From: Cunninghamella blakesleeana
Taxonomy: Eukaryota; Mucoromycota; Mucoromycetes; Mucorales; Cunninghamellaceae
NCBI GenBank assembly: GCA_017871115.1
Contig: JAFCIZ010000002.1
Coordinates: forward strand, 3,493,501-3,557,500
Reading direction: 5' to 3'
DNA length: 64,000 nucleotides
Shown: piece after piece, positions 48,402 through 59,547 of the stretch
How the letters are laid out: each line of letters opens with the position of its first letter
How positions within the stretch are numbered: position 1 is the stretch's first letter
Notes under the pieces: generated by a model
Seen by the model: the letters and a program-made list of their open reading frames with translations, nothing else
Told to the model about the DNA's origin: nothing
Database searches by the model: none
Made by a program: the position numbers and the translations under genes

Positions 48402-51400
48402 CTATTTCTTTTTAATAGATGATTGTTTAATGCGAGTGGAAGAAGGTTTTTTATCTAAACCATTCGATGATTTTTTTGTTGCAGTGTTGGTATTATTATG
48501 AGTAGATGATGGTTTCTTTTGAGTTGTTGTAGTGGTATCACGATGATGTTGACGTCTTTTATTTTTAGGACATCCTTCACCATTTAATAAATGAAGGCGC
48601 CATCCTTCTTCTGTGGGTGGGTCAATATTGATTAAACATAATGGACATCGCACTTCATCAGGATTGGTATAAGCTATGCATGTGTTTTTGAGGGTATGTT
48701 GTAACCATTGTTCTACTGGTATAGCCTGTTTACACCGAGTGCATTGTTTCATTAAATGTCGTTTTTCACAATCTTTCAATATATGAGAATGTAATGTAGA
48801 TACTTCAACAATCTGTTTAAAAAAAATAAAAATGAAAATGAAAAAATAGATATCTATTAGTTAATATATATATTCATTTCTCATTATTATTTAAGTATAT
48901 ATACTTACAATTTGACACATAGAACAATTAGTTAACGCTGGACAATCCTTGTAATAATGAGTGATTAAAGTTTGTTCATTAAACTGGTCATTTTGTTCAT
49001 CACAGAATATACACATTCTATATATAATAATAAAAATAAAGAAACAAGAAACAAAAAAATAATAAAAACAAAAATAATTAGTTATATACTTTTTGTTATA
49101 TTTTATATACTATACATTATTATTCTTAATAAAAAAAAATTATAACTTACGAGTTTTCTTTAGCATCGCTAGTATCTTGTGTATTAGAAATTGGCTCCGA
49201 TTTTGGTTCTGATTTTTTGGTATTGTTGTTATTAGCCTGTTGTCCACGTTTAGTTGTTGTTGTAGTTTTAGTAGTAGTAGTAGTGCGTTTTGTGGCAGTA
49301 CCTAATAAATAATGGTGATAATATATAGTGTGTGTTATTATGGTTTTATTTTATTTATTTATTTTTCTTTATATATATATATATATATATATTACCAGTA
49401 GGCTTCTTCTTATCGGCAGTAGAAGCAGGACGACGTTTATCAGTACCGTTTGTAAGTTGGGATCTTCTTACAGTTTGTTTCTTTTCAACACCAGACTGAA
49501 CAGTTAAAGCACGTAGTTCAGCCATGGCATTATCTTTATCAGGTACCAAATGAGAATTAGAAGTTGTTCTTAATTTCTATTTAATAGATAAATATAAAAA
49601 TAAAAGAGAAAGAAAGGTTAAACGCAATCTTATGTCTATAACTAGGATATTTATTATTAATTTTATTTATTCAATTATTGTAATTATTACCTGTTGTAAA
49701 GTAGATCGTGTGGCATCATCCAAATAAGAAGATAGTTGCTTCAATTCAACTACAGAGGCGACATTGATAAGTAAAGCCATAGATTCTTGTTTCACATCAT
49801 CATGATTATGGTGGATATATGTCATGATGAAATCCATCAAACTGGGTAAAGGAATAATGCCACCTTGTTCTTCCAATTTCAATTCTTCTAAGGCACGGTT
49901 CACCAATTGAACTCTTGCCGTAGCTTCCTTATATTGGTGAATCAATCGATCAGGTTTACCAATAAATTGTGAAAGTAAAGTAGTTGTACCTGTAGTGGTA
50001 GTATGCGTGTGCACTAAAATTAATACTAAATCACTAGCATTTGATCGAATGGTCATATTGCTATCACCAGTACGTTTTAATAATGCTGAAAAGGTACGAG
50101 TCATCCATTCTGATACTAATAAAGCGTCAATATTAGCACTTTGGTAAAAGCCTATTAATATTTAAATATAATATAAAGATATTGGAAAACAAAAATAAGT
50201 AAATTATCTCTTGTAATTTATATTATATATATTTTGACTATTTTTTATTTTTTTATTTTTTATTTTTACCATTTAATTGTTGCCAAATCAGAATAGCCAA
50301 AGAAACGATTGCTTCTCTTGAATCCATTACAGCTTCCTGGACCATCATTAATGTAGCATTCACCACAAAGGAAGGTAGATCGTGATCATGAGAAATAGGT
50401 GTGTCGAATAAATTGATTAATTGATCTAAAGAGGATGAGGAAGTAGACGCCAATTGATAAGCTGTTTCAATACACCGTTGAATATGCTTTAAACCACGTT
50501 CTCTACATTTTGATTTGATACTTAATACACAAGCGACAATTTCTTCGCCAAATAATTGAATAGCACTATGATAAGTTCCCCTTTCTTCATCCATAATAGA
50601 TTCAGGAATAGATTCAGGATCAATGATTTCTTCTTCTTCTTCTTCATCTTCTTCTTCTTCAATGACTTGATTTAAAATGTCATCATTAGCAGAGGATAAT
50701 AATGGAGAGGAGGACTTTTCCAAAGCAAGACTTTTTCTACGTTCAATCTTAGCAGACATTGAAGAGGAAAGGATAGGGAAGGGTTGATGATTATCGTTAA
50801 CTTTATCTGCATGATAAGAAGTTAAATAAGGTGGCATTAACATTTCTGCTAAATCAGTAGATACTGCTGAAGTGGTGGTTTGAGAAGATAATGATATTTC
50901 ATTGGTGATAGGTGGTAGTGGGGCTTGATTAATGGAAGTTTCATCATTTTTGGTTGTATCAAAGTTTGTCCATTTGGCAATAGCTTCATCATACATTTGA
51001 TCTTGTAAGGTGGCTGATCCATCATCTTCTTCTTGAAGATTAGCTATAGAAGAATCTAATCCAAGTTGAGCATCCTAATATTATTGTTATTATTGTTATA
51101 ATTATTATAAATATGTGAGCGTGAATAATTATAATAAAAATAATAATAAAAAAAAACTTTTTTCTCAGTATATTATAATATATATTACCTCTTCATTTAA
51201 TGGTAATACTAATCCATCATCTGTAATAGTAAGATTAGCTTGTTTAATAATCATTTCAGCAGTTTGTTTAATTTCACTAATATCTCCTTTGATTTTTTCA
51301 GCTTCATCATAGTCCTTTGTATCAACAGCTAATCGTTTTGCTTGTTCAAAATCTGACAATATTTTGGTGAATTTAGTTAATCGATCACTAAGACTTTTAT

Positions 51401-51828
51401 AAACTTTAGCTTTTTGATAAGATTCATCTACAAATACACAAATAATAAACAAGTAAAAATAAAATAATGTAAATAAAAATAAACAAATAAATAAAAATGA
51501 TATAAACAAATAATAATAAACATAAAAATAACAATTATAAACAAATAAGGTTTTCTTTTATATATATATATTAATTCTCATTACCTTGTACTGCCAATTC
51601 TTCTGCATGTAATAAAGCCGAAATCCAATGTTGTAGCTCTAGTTCAACAACTCCTGATGCAGATAACCCGTGGGTAATACTATGACTACTTGATACACTT
51701 GTTCTTCTTGTTGAGGAGCTGAGCATACTAGATTCGTCAAGGGATGATTGAAGGTGGCGTGGGATCTGTTTCTTGAACATGAAATAAAAAATAAAAAAAA
51801 TGTGCATCATATTTTTAATAAAAGATTC

Positions 51829-51870
<42 letters not shown>

Positions 51871-52875
51871 TATTGTTATTATTATTACCTGTTGCATAGA
51901 TGGATCATTATGCAATAACGGGTAACCAAGAATATTTAAAGCTAAAATACCAACCTAAACCATCATCATTATAAGGAAGGAAAGAAAGAAAGAAAAAACA
52001 AAAAGTAAAAAAAAAAAAAGGGAGGTGTTAAAATGGATATTCACTTTTATATAGAAATATTTTATATTTTTATATGACAAGTATTTTTTTTTTTTTCTTA
52101 CTTGATTATAAGTATTCAATCTATTTTGATGACAGTTTCTAACCACCAAACGAATATATTCCCCATCAGCGTTAATTTTGATTGATTTTAATTCACGAGC
52201 ACGGAATTGAGCTCTAGCATTATTATCAAAACAAATGTATCTATATAAGAAAAGAAAAGAGAAGAAAAAAAAAGGATAATGATGGCAATGAATAAAAAGA
52301 AAGGGAGTATTATTTTTTTTTTTTTTTTTAGTTTATTATATTTAAACTCTTTTTTGAATATTTTTTACCCAAGTCGTGTAAATTCAATTAAAGTATCGTC
52401 TTCGTCTTCTTCGTCCCCTTCACTTTGTATAGAAAGTTCTTCAGTGCCTTCTTTTAACAAACCAATATAAATATCTACTTTGGTTGCAATCTTATAATGA
52501 TGAGATAAAAGTTGAATCTTTGCAATACGAGCTGGGCCACATAATAAATGAATGATTAAATCTTGAGGATAAGTAGGGCATCTATTATTATGTATTAAAT
52601 AATATATTCCATCCATTAATGTATTACATAAAATAAAAATATTTTTTATTTTTTTATAATTAATTTTTATTTTGACATAATAAGATTATATAAATAAAAG
52701 CTTACTTTGGAGTTTGCCAACCTTTTACTTTGACATTAGATAAATCATTATCTTGTAAAGAAGTAGCTTCTATAAGTTGATTACCAGGGCTAGATTGTAT
52801 TAATTGTTCAGGAGTATGATCCTCTTCCCAATCAGAACAATGAGCTACCTCAAAAGCGAGAGGTGTTATTGTCAT
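48402..52875 (-). CDS. CEP104: CEP104-like centriole/microtubule-tip protein
   Basis: Twelve exons: 52875-52706, 52581-52369, 52240-52102, 51954-51889, 51771-51585, 51427-51189, 51074-50270, 50151-49691, 49576-49396, 49301-49151, 49017-48909 and 48812-48402 (1043 residues). Order of domains: N-terminal jelly-roll at about 1-175 (GWQTPKCPTYPQDLIIHLL, IAKIQLLSHHYKIATKVDIY, ARELKSIKI, NTYNQVGILALNILG); a coiled coil at about 260-320 (AKRLAVDTKDYDEAEKIK); a helical TOG-type array at about 480-760 (AIQLFGEEIVACVLSIKSKC, RTGDSNMTIRSNASD); then four Cys/His fingers at 871-965 (MCIFCDEQND, HYYKDCPALTNCSMC, CEKRHLMKQCTRC, RCPLCLINI) and a Lys-rich tail. All these blocks match CEP104, a tubulin-binding protein of ciliary tips and distal centrioles. 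Its role in a fungus that may lack flagella is open. Confidence 0.92.
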
Positions 52876-53650
52876 TTTATTATTAATATTAATAGCTCGT
52901 CAGCAAAAATAAAGTATATATGAATTAAAAAAAAGAAGAGAAAAGAAAAAGGAAGAAGAGAAAAAAAAAAAAGAAAAAATTAATAAAGGAGGGGGGATAA
53001 AAAAAGAAATCGACTTTTTTTTTTATTTTTGCGGCAATATTTGAACTCCGTGCACCTTTTTTATTAGTATATATAACAATATGCGTGTACTTGGGATTAA
53101 TATATCATAGATTATCTCTATTTCTATATATATATAATAATAATAATAAATAAATAAATAATGACAACACCGATAAATAATAATGCTGATGATATATTAG
53201 CATATTATTAACATAATAAATTAAAGGATGAAAAGTGCTATTTTTGTGTTTCATCTTATGATCACTTTTCTCTTGTTTTTTATAATCAATTATACATAAA
53301 TATATATACATATATATAATTAATTTTAATATATCATTTTTATATTAATCTATAATAAAAAAATATTCATTTTTTATCCTATTTTTTTATTATTGTCAAT
53401 AAAATAGTAATAATTACTGCTTTATAAAACACTGTAATATATATTTAAATATATATTTGGGAATGAAGCGAAAAAACGTGGTTCAAGTAACACAAATCCA
53501 ATTGAAATATATAGGTAAAGTGATACGATCGGTCTTTTAAGAACAAAAAAAAAAATGAAAAAGGTTTATAAAAAAGAACGGGCTCCTCAAATTTTTATTT
53601 ACTCTTTTCTTCCATTCTCTCATTTTTTATATATATATTTAATTTTAAAG
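52876..53650. other. Divergent intergenic region between CEP104 and the low-complexity gene
   Basis: GCGG at 53031-53034, with ATTTGAACTCCG just beyond, lies about 155 bp upstream of the CEP104 ATG and fits the recurrent element. The rest is AT-rich. A hydrophobic minus-strand frame at 53105-53311 has no support. Confidence 0.45.
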
Positions 53651-54361
53651 ATGACTAGTAAAATTAATAGTACCAAACGTACCAATAAACCTACCCCATT
53701 ATACCATTTATACTCTTCACAACAACAACAACCACAAATTACTTCACCACTTGGATCAGGTAGTAATGTTCCTTATTCATCTATGATTTCAACTACATCA
53801 CATCACCATAACAAAAGACCTAGAGCCAAATCTGTTGGTAAAATGATGGATCAAAAACAATTAGCAAGAGAAGAATCTTTTTTAAAATTATGTGGTCAAT
53901 TAACACCTCCACCTCCACCTCCTCCTTTACCTCAACAACAACAGCAACGATATCCTACTTCAACTACATCAACACCTACTCGTCGTTTAAAAAAATACCC
54001 ATCTTCTCATGACATTCAAAAAATAAATCATCATCAAAAATATTTTATTCATCAACCTATACCATTACCTCATTCTCCTATCTCGCCAAGAAATTACCAT
54101 CCTAATGATGATGATGATGATGACGACGTTCCTTTAGCTGCTACCTTAAATAAAAAAATAGTACACAAACCTACTTCAACTTCTTTATTAAATGATCAAG
54201 ACGACGATGATGACGATACAGATTTAATACCCATTGCCATACTAAAGCAAGGCAACAATAAAAATAATACTGAAATATATAAATCAGCAGCTGATAAATA
54301 TAAAGAAAAAGTAAAAGAATATTTACATATAGATCATACCTCTTCTACTACTATTACTTAA
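53651..54361 (+). CDS. Low-complexity protein with repeated Asp-run/(V/I)P(L/I)A motif, unknown
   Basis: Single exon of 236 residues from ATG 53651. An in-frame ATG at 53555 would add 32 mostly hydrophobic residues translated from leader-like DNA and is less likely. Not recognised. The chain is Gln/His/Pro/Ser-rich. It has a basic Lys/Arg segment near 57-80 (NKRPRAKSVGKMMDQKQL) with a conserved-looking AREESFLKLCGQL, then a Pro run. Two parallel elements follow: seven Asp then VPLAATLNKK, and six Asp then TDLIPIAILKQ. The C-terminus is a short amphipathic helix (YKSAADKYKEKVKEYLHI). Such acidic-PLA repeats suggest linear interaction motifs in a disordered protein. No membrane segment in the preferred model. 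Confidence 0.6.
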   Translation: MTSKINSTKRTNKPTPLYHLYSSQQQQPQITSPLGSGSNVPYSSMISTTSHHHNKRPRAKSVGKMMDQKQLAREESFLKLCGQLTPPPPPPPLPQQQQQRYPTSTTSTPTRRLKKYPSSHDIQKINHHQKYFIHQPIPLPHSPISPRNYHPNDDDDDDDVPLAATLNKKIVHKPTSTSLLNDQDDDDDDTDLIPIAILKQGNNKNNTEIYKSAADKYKEKVKEYLHIDHTSSTTIT

Positions 54362-54818
54362 TAAAATAAATAATATAAAATAAATAAATAATAATAATAA
54401 TAATAATAATAATAATCCATTTGTACTCCCTATTCCTTTGATCCACCATTTCTGCTTGGAATATGAAAATCATAAAGAATGTTACACATATATATAACCA
54501 TCGCTTTTTTTTTATATATATTTTATATTGTAATTGCGTCAGTTTAGTGGTGGTGGATCATTCTTTTTATTCTTTTTTTTTTTTTACGATCAACACTCTC
54601 TCATTCTAGAATATTTTTTCCTTTTTATAATTTATGAATGTAGTTTTAACTAAAATAAAGAAATTACTTTTTAAACCCAGTTCATTTTTTTTTTATTTTT
54701 TCAATTTTCGTAGAAAAATAAAAATTCTGTATCTTTTTTCTATAATTTTACATTAAAAAAATAATACCTATTCTTTTTTCTTCTTTTTTCTTTTATATCA
54801 TAATAACAATAATTAATA

Positions 54819-54855
<37 letters not shown>

Positions 54856-55573
54856 CTTTTGTTTTTATTATTATTATTATTTTATTTTAATATATATCAA
54901 TATATATACTTAAAAAAAAAAAAACTTTTTTATGTAAAAAAAAAAAACTTTTTTATGTAAAAAAAAATGGAGATCTTTTTTACATCTTATTTTGGTTTAG
55001 AGTATTCTAATTAATATATATACATAACGTGATCACTTGGCAATATAAATGTATATAATAAAATAAAATAAATACCCCATCTTGTATTATTCTTGAAAAT
55101 TACTATGTACTATATTTCATTATAGTTATTCGTATAGTTTATTTTAAAATAATGATGTTATCGAGTATGTATCATTATATTTGTTTATTACACTGTTTTT
55201 TTAAAAAAAATAAAAAATAAAAAAACTAATCACTTAAGGATCTAACTTTTATATTTTATTTAAAGAATACAAAATAATCAAATAATAAATATAGAATAAA
55301 TAAATATAAAAAGTTATCATCGATCTAAGATCTCATAAATCATGAAAGAGAAAAAAAGAAAGGGCAAATAGTTCAAAACAATGATGAAATTTAATTTAAA
55401 ATAATATGGAAATTAAAAATATTTCTATATTTAGTTTTGCTGGAAATAAAATTTTATCATCCCACTTTTTTAGATTTCTTTTCCCTAGTTATTTTTTTTT
55501 TTATCTATCTCTCTTCTTTCTTTCTATTATACATATATTTTATTTATTAGTTTTATCATTATTGCTATCATCC
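54362..55573. other. Long AT-rich intergenic region
   Basis: 1.2 kb with an AAT repeat near 54388-54415, a TA repeat at about 54823-54852 and the 23-bp tandem repeat at 54912-54967. No gene is supportable. Confidence 0.5.
54912..54967 (+). repeat. 23-bp tandem repeat (two units)
   Basis: A unit of CTTTTTTATGT plus a run of A is present twice (54925-54947 and 54948-54967), preceded by a further A run. It is a small tandem duplication in intergenic DNA. Confidence 0.8.
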
Positions 55574-56168
55574 ATGTTATTAACTAGACCTTTAAAATTA
55601 ATAGCTTCTCCTTCTCTGTTATCACAACAATTACGATATTCTTCATCAACAATAAAACCTTTATGGCAGCCTTTGGTGAATTTACCCATAAATGAATTTG
55701 CAAAAACTGCTTTTTTTTCTTTAGATAGACCTCTTTTAGACTTACATAACATAAAAGGTAAAATAATAAGAGTAATATACAGAAAAGGATTATGGAGAAA
55801 AAGAAAGGGTTATGAATCTAAACACTATTCATTATTATTATTATTATTATTATATAGATCATGAATGGCAATTTGATTGGTCACCTTCTGAATATCAACC
55901 TTATCAACCTCCTCCTTTACCAACAACAGCAGCAGCAGCAACAAATACCCAACCCACTACTTCGTCAACAAGAACAATAACATTTAATATAAGTAAAATC
56001 GATGGTGAACTTCATGTTATTCCTGATGATATTGTTGGCTATGATCAAGTAGTGGATTACTTATCAGCTATGCAACAAAAATATACTCAAATGGAACAAC
56101 AAAAAAAAAAGAGAAAGAGCTTAACAAAAAAGAAATCCTTACGTAAACGTTTTTTTGAAAAAAATTAA
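55574..56168 (+). CDS. Small mitochondrial protein, Pet20-like
   Basis: Two exons, 55574-55757 and 55858-56168 (164 residues). An upstream in-frame ATG at 55406 would add 56 residues of hydrophobic leader; the inner ATG yields a typical mitochondrial presequence (MLLTRPLKLIASPSLLSQQ, then RYSSST). Residues 28-60 read PLWQPLVNLPINEFAKTAFF and then LDRPLLDL. This resembles the L-P...F-x-x-R-P-L pattern of the fungal Pet20/Sue1 family of mitochondrial proteins. The C-terminal part has Pro/Thr-rich disorder, a short helical region (YDQVVDYLSAMQQKY) and a strongly basic end (KKRKSLTKKKSLRKR), which is also compatible with a mitoribosomal protein. Function uncertain; mitochondrial location is the firmer inference. 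Confidence 0.55.
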
Positions 56169-56378
56169 TTTATCAACCATTATCTTTTTTACTTTATTAT
56201 TAATTGTGTGTATATATCATAGTATATCAATTTATATATATATATATTGTTTTCAATCCTCTTTTTTTTATCTTACATTATATACTCTTTATTTTCTTAT
56301 ATTTTAATAATAATCATAATAATAATGCTATTGCTACGTAATAATAATAACAGACCATAATAACATTAAATTGTAATT

Positions 56379-58584
56379 TTATTCATCAATTTTTAATTTT
56401 TTATTTGGTGTGTCATAATGAATGCTAGATTGATCGATATTACCCTGTTGATTTGAATGTTTTAGACTTGGTTGTGCATTATTAATATTAATTTTATTTT
56501 CTATATCTATTAAATCACAGAATGTTTGAGTTTGTGGATTAGATATGGGTGTTTCTAGGAAATAAAAAAATAAAAAACATATTAATATTTAATACATGTA
56601 TACATTAGTAAAAATAAAATAAAATAAAACGGATAGGATTTCTTTTCTGTTTCCCTCTTCCTTCTCTTTTATTTATTTTTATTTAATGCTTACGATATTC
56701 AAGTAAAACTTCTCTAGAAAGATAGGGAACTTGGGGATCATGGGTAGCACCTACTATTTCAAAATTAGTTGGGATTTTCAAATCACTTAGTTTCTGTTTG
56801 AGATGATCCTTTTCTTTTTGTACCATTCTATTAAAAAATAAAATGAAAAAAATGTACAATAAAAAAATAAATGTATAAGAAGGCTTAAATAAAACAATCA
56901 TTCCTACTTTTTTTCTCATCTTCCAATTTATAGACTTACTGTTGAAGTTGCTGAGGAGGCGGTAAAGGTGTACAATGATAATCTAAACTAAGATAAGGAT
57001 GCATGGCTCGCGTAATAGCTAACCATTCAAGATCATAAGTGAATCCATCTTCATTTTTGGAAGGTATATCAATGACTTGTAAGAATTGACGTCGAGGTAA
57101 ACATTTATCTAAACTAAGGAATCGAGTGACTTCATTTGTGTTGATAGCAGTAGTAAGATTTGTATTGGGATCTTCTTTACTTTTTTCTATTTCGGTATTA
57201 CTATTATTATCTTCTTCATTTATTAAAATTTCATCTGGATTTTGTTGATTATCTTCTTCATCATCAATAACTATCTCATCTGGATTGGAAAGCTGAGTTG
57301 TTGTCATAGATGTATGTTGGATATTTAATATTGAATTAACCATTCCTGAATAAATACCTTTTTTCCATTCATTATGATTCACATAAGCTGAGTATTTGAC
57401 ATGTAAATGTGCTGCAAACCAATAATTTGGTTTTAAATGTGTAAGAAGTTGCTCATTTGGTAGACTTCCTAATGTATTACTTAGTACCTATATATAAATA
57501 AATGATGTACAAAAAATAAAAAATTCTTAGGTATTATTCTTATTGTAGTTTTTTTTTTTTTTTGTTTTTTCATTTTCAGTTATATATATACATTTATGAT
57601 GATATTATTTTTTTTACCTCTTGATAGAAATATTTTTTAGCTAATAATAAAGAGTTTAAATCACCATATCTTTCAACACCTCTTGGCCAGTCATGAGATA
57701 AAAAAATATCCATAGGCTGTTGAATTTGAAGTAATTTTTGAACATCATATTCACGTACATGATAGATACTTTTTATATGACTAGGGCTATAAGGTAATGT
57801 TTCATAATGTCCTACATAAATAAATAAAAAGGGAAAGTGCGTGTGAGTATGAATAAATCAAAACAATCATCTATATAAGACTATTATTTGATATTATTTA
57901 CCTTTATCATAATGAGCTTTATTATAAATACCAGATAATCCACCAATTCGAATTCCATTATAATTAATCACTCCAGCATTACCAAGATAATAAATGTTTT
58001 CACATACCCAGCCTCCATGATACCTATGTTTTTTTTAAAAAATAATAATAATAATACATATATATATATATTTAAAGGAAATGATAAAAATATATAATAA
58101 ACCTTTTTTTTTTTTTCACTCTATCACTTCCCCTTTCTCTCTCTTTTATCTATACTTTTTTTTTTTTTCTTTTACAGTTCCCAAAGATAATTACTTGCTT
58201 CATGGTTTCCACCTATAAAAATAGTAGGATAAGGAGCTTTAACCAGACCAGCATAATATTTCCAAAAAGTCCCTAAAGCACGGTATTTCAAAGGAACAGA
58301 CATACATTCTAAATCACCTTTATTACGAACAGCTTGAAAATCACCACATATTAAAACAAGATCTATTTTACAATTATCACGCTGTTCTAACAATTTGATG
58401 GATCCATAAATATCATCTAATTCACCATGACAGCAACCTTCTATTGCTATCTTATATTATTTTTAAAATGAAAATAATAATAATAAAAGGATAGAATATA
58501 TATATATAATAATGGCATTGAATACTTTTATTTTTATCATGCTAATACTGTCATTAAAGAAAAGAATAAAGGATTTACCTTCAT
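56379..58584 (-). CDS. DBR1: RNA lariat debranching enzyme DBR1
   Basis: Seven exons: 58584-58579 (6 nt), 58450-58176, 58023-57902, 57811-57618, 57487-56940, 56827-56694 and 56554-56379 (484 residues). The first coding exon is only ATGAAG and completes the canonical start [14 protein letters not shown]. Metallophosphoesterase motifs follow: [33 protein letters not shown] and [10 protein letters not shown]. The family-specific Cys in GCCHGELD is present. DBR1 hydrolyses the 2'-5' bond of excised intron lariats. An acidic Asn/Asp/Glu linker (about residues 290-340) precedes a conserved C-terminal segment ([29 protein letters not shown]). Residues beyond about 405 are less conserved. Confidence 0.95.
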
Positions 58585-58678
58585 ATTAATTTATTTGTTG
58601 TAAAAAGAGAGAGAGAGAAAGAAAAAAAAAAGTTTTATTTATAAAAAGAAAGAACAAACAAAAAAAATTAAAAATAAA

Positions 58679-58691
58679 ATTTAAAACGCCG
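58679..58691 (-). promoter_or_regulatory. TTTAAAACGCCG element upstream of DBR1
   Basis: TTTAAAA is followed by CGCCG about 95-105 bp before the DBR1 ATG, in the 135-bp gap behind the neighbouring gene on the same strand. It matches the recurrent GC-core/TTTAAA pairing. Confidence 0.4.
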
Positions 58692-58719
58692 TACAGCTTA
58701 AACTATGCGAGATTTTTCT

Positions 58720-59174
58720 CTATTTTTTAGACAATAATCCTTTCTTTTCATCATCAATAGAATCGCTATTATCGTCTTCTTCTATTTCTTTTCTTTTAAA
58801 AGTTTGAATGGTTTCTTCTTTTAATTCATCAATAGATTTATCATTTTGTTGATCAGCTTTGACCTAATAGTAATAATATAAAAAGGTATTTTGTCAATGC
58901 TTATTCTCTTTTCTCTTTTTATTCATTATTAAAAAGCATATTCTTTTATATATAATATACTTACAATAGCTTCACTATGAGAAGCTAACTCTTCTTTCCA
59001 CTCTTTTGTATTCTTTTTTAAAGTAGCTTTTTTTCCTTTTTCGAGCACCTTTGGGTCATTATCTGACATTTGTGAAAATCCACTCATCATTCTTTCATGA
59101 TAACAGTGATAGGGTGTATTGATTCTTGCCATTTTTTTAAAAGCTTGTTTCCAGTGTGAAGAGACAGATAACAT
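58720..59174 (-). CDS. Small conserved fungal protein of unknown function
   Basis: Two exons, 59174-58965 and 58863-58720 (117 residues). The N-terminus MLSVSSHWKQAFKKMAR could be a mitochondrial presequence. The central pattern M-S-D-N-D-P-K-V-L-E-K-G-K...W-K-E-E-L-A-S-H-S-E-A-I-V-K-A-D resembles a family of uncharacterised fungal proteins with S-D-x-D-P-E-V-L-E-x-E-K and W-N-E-x-L-A-S-x-S-E-A-x-V-K-A-D, as I remember it. The C-terminus is acidic then basic (EEDDNSDSIDDEKK). No catalytic motif or membrane helix. It lies 135 bp upstream of DBR1 on the same strand. I cannot give it a function. Confidence 0.65.
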
Positions 59175-59547
59175 TTTAATATGCTTAATATGCTTAATAT
59201 AGTAGATATATAGATGAATTTATAAAAGAGATATATAAAAGAAAAAGAAAAAGAAAAAAGAAAACAATTTTTTTAATGCTTTTATTTAAAGCATAAATTT
59301 CGGATCATTTTGACGCTATGTATTGAAATAAACACTAAAATTTTAAACCATAAATCTTATTATAGTTTAGTTTAGAAAAGCTAAAGCAAACTGTTTGAAA
59401 AAAGAAAAAAAAACCGGAATTTTAATATCTTTTCCATAATTTTTTTTTTGACTGCGGCAGGTAAATTTTTTTTTTTTTAAATTCTATGGATTTTTTTCTT
59501 TTTAGCTACTTTATTTCTTTATTATTATTTATTTATTCTAACAAAAT
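59175..59547. other. Divergent promoter region of the small fungal gene and MAP1
   Basis: AT-rich. GCGG at 59454-59457 lies about 91 bp before the MAP1 ATG. TTTAAA occurs at 59285-59290 and 59342-59347 toward the minus-strand gene. No gene is seen. Confidence 0.5.
59454..59457 (+). promoter_or_regulatory. GCGG core upstream of MAP1
   Basis: TGCGGCAGGTAAATTTTT begins at 59453, about 90 bp upstream of the MAP1 ATG. It is similar in position to the GCGG at other starts but has GTAAAT in place of TTTAAA. Confidence 0.3.
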
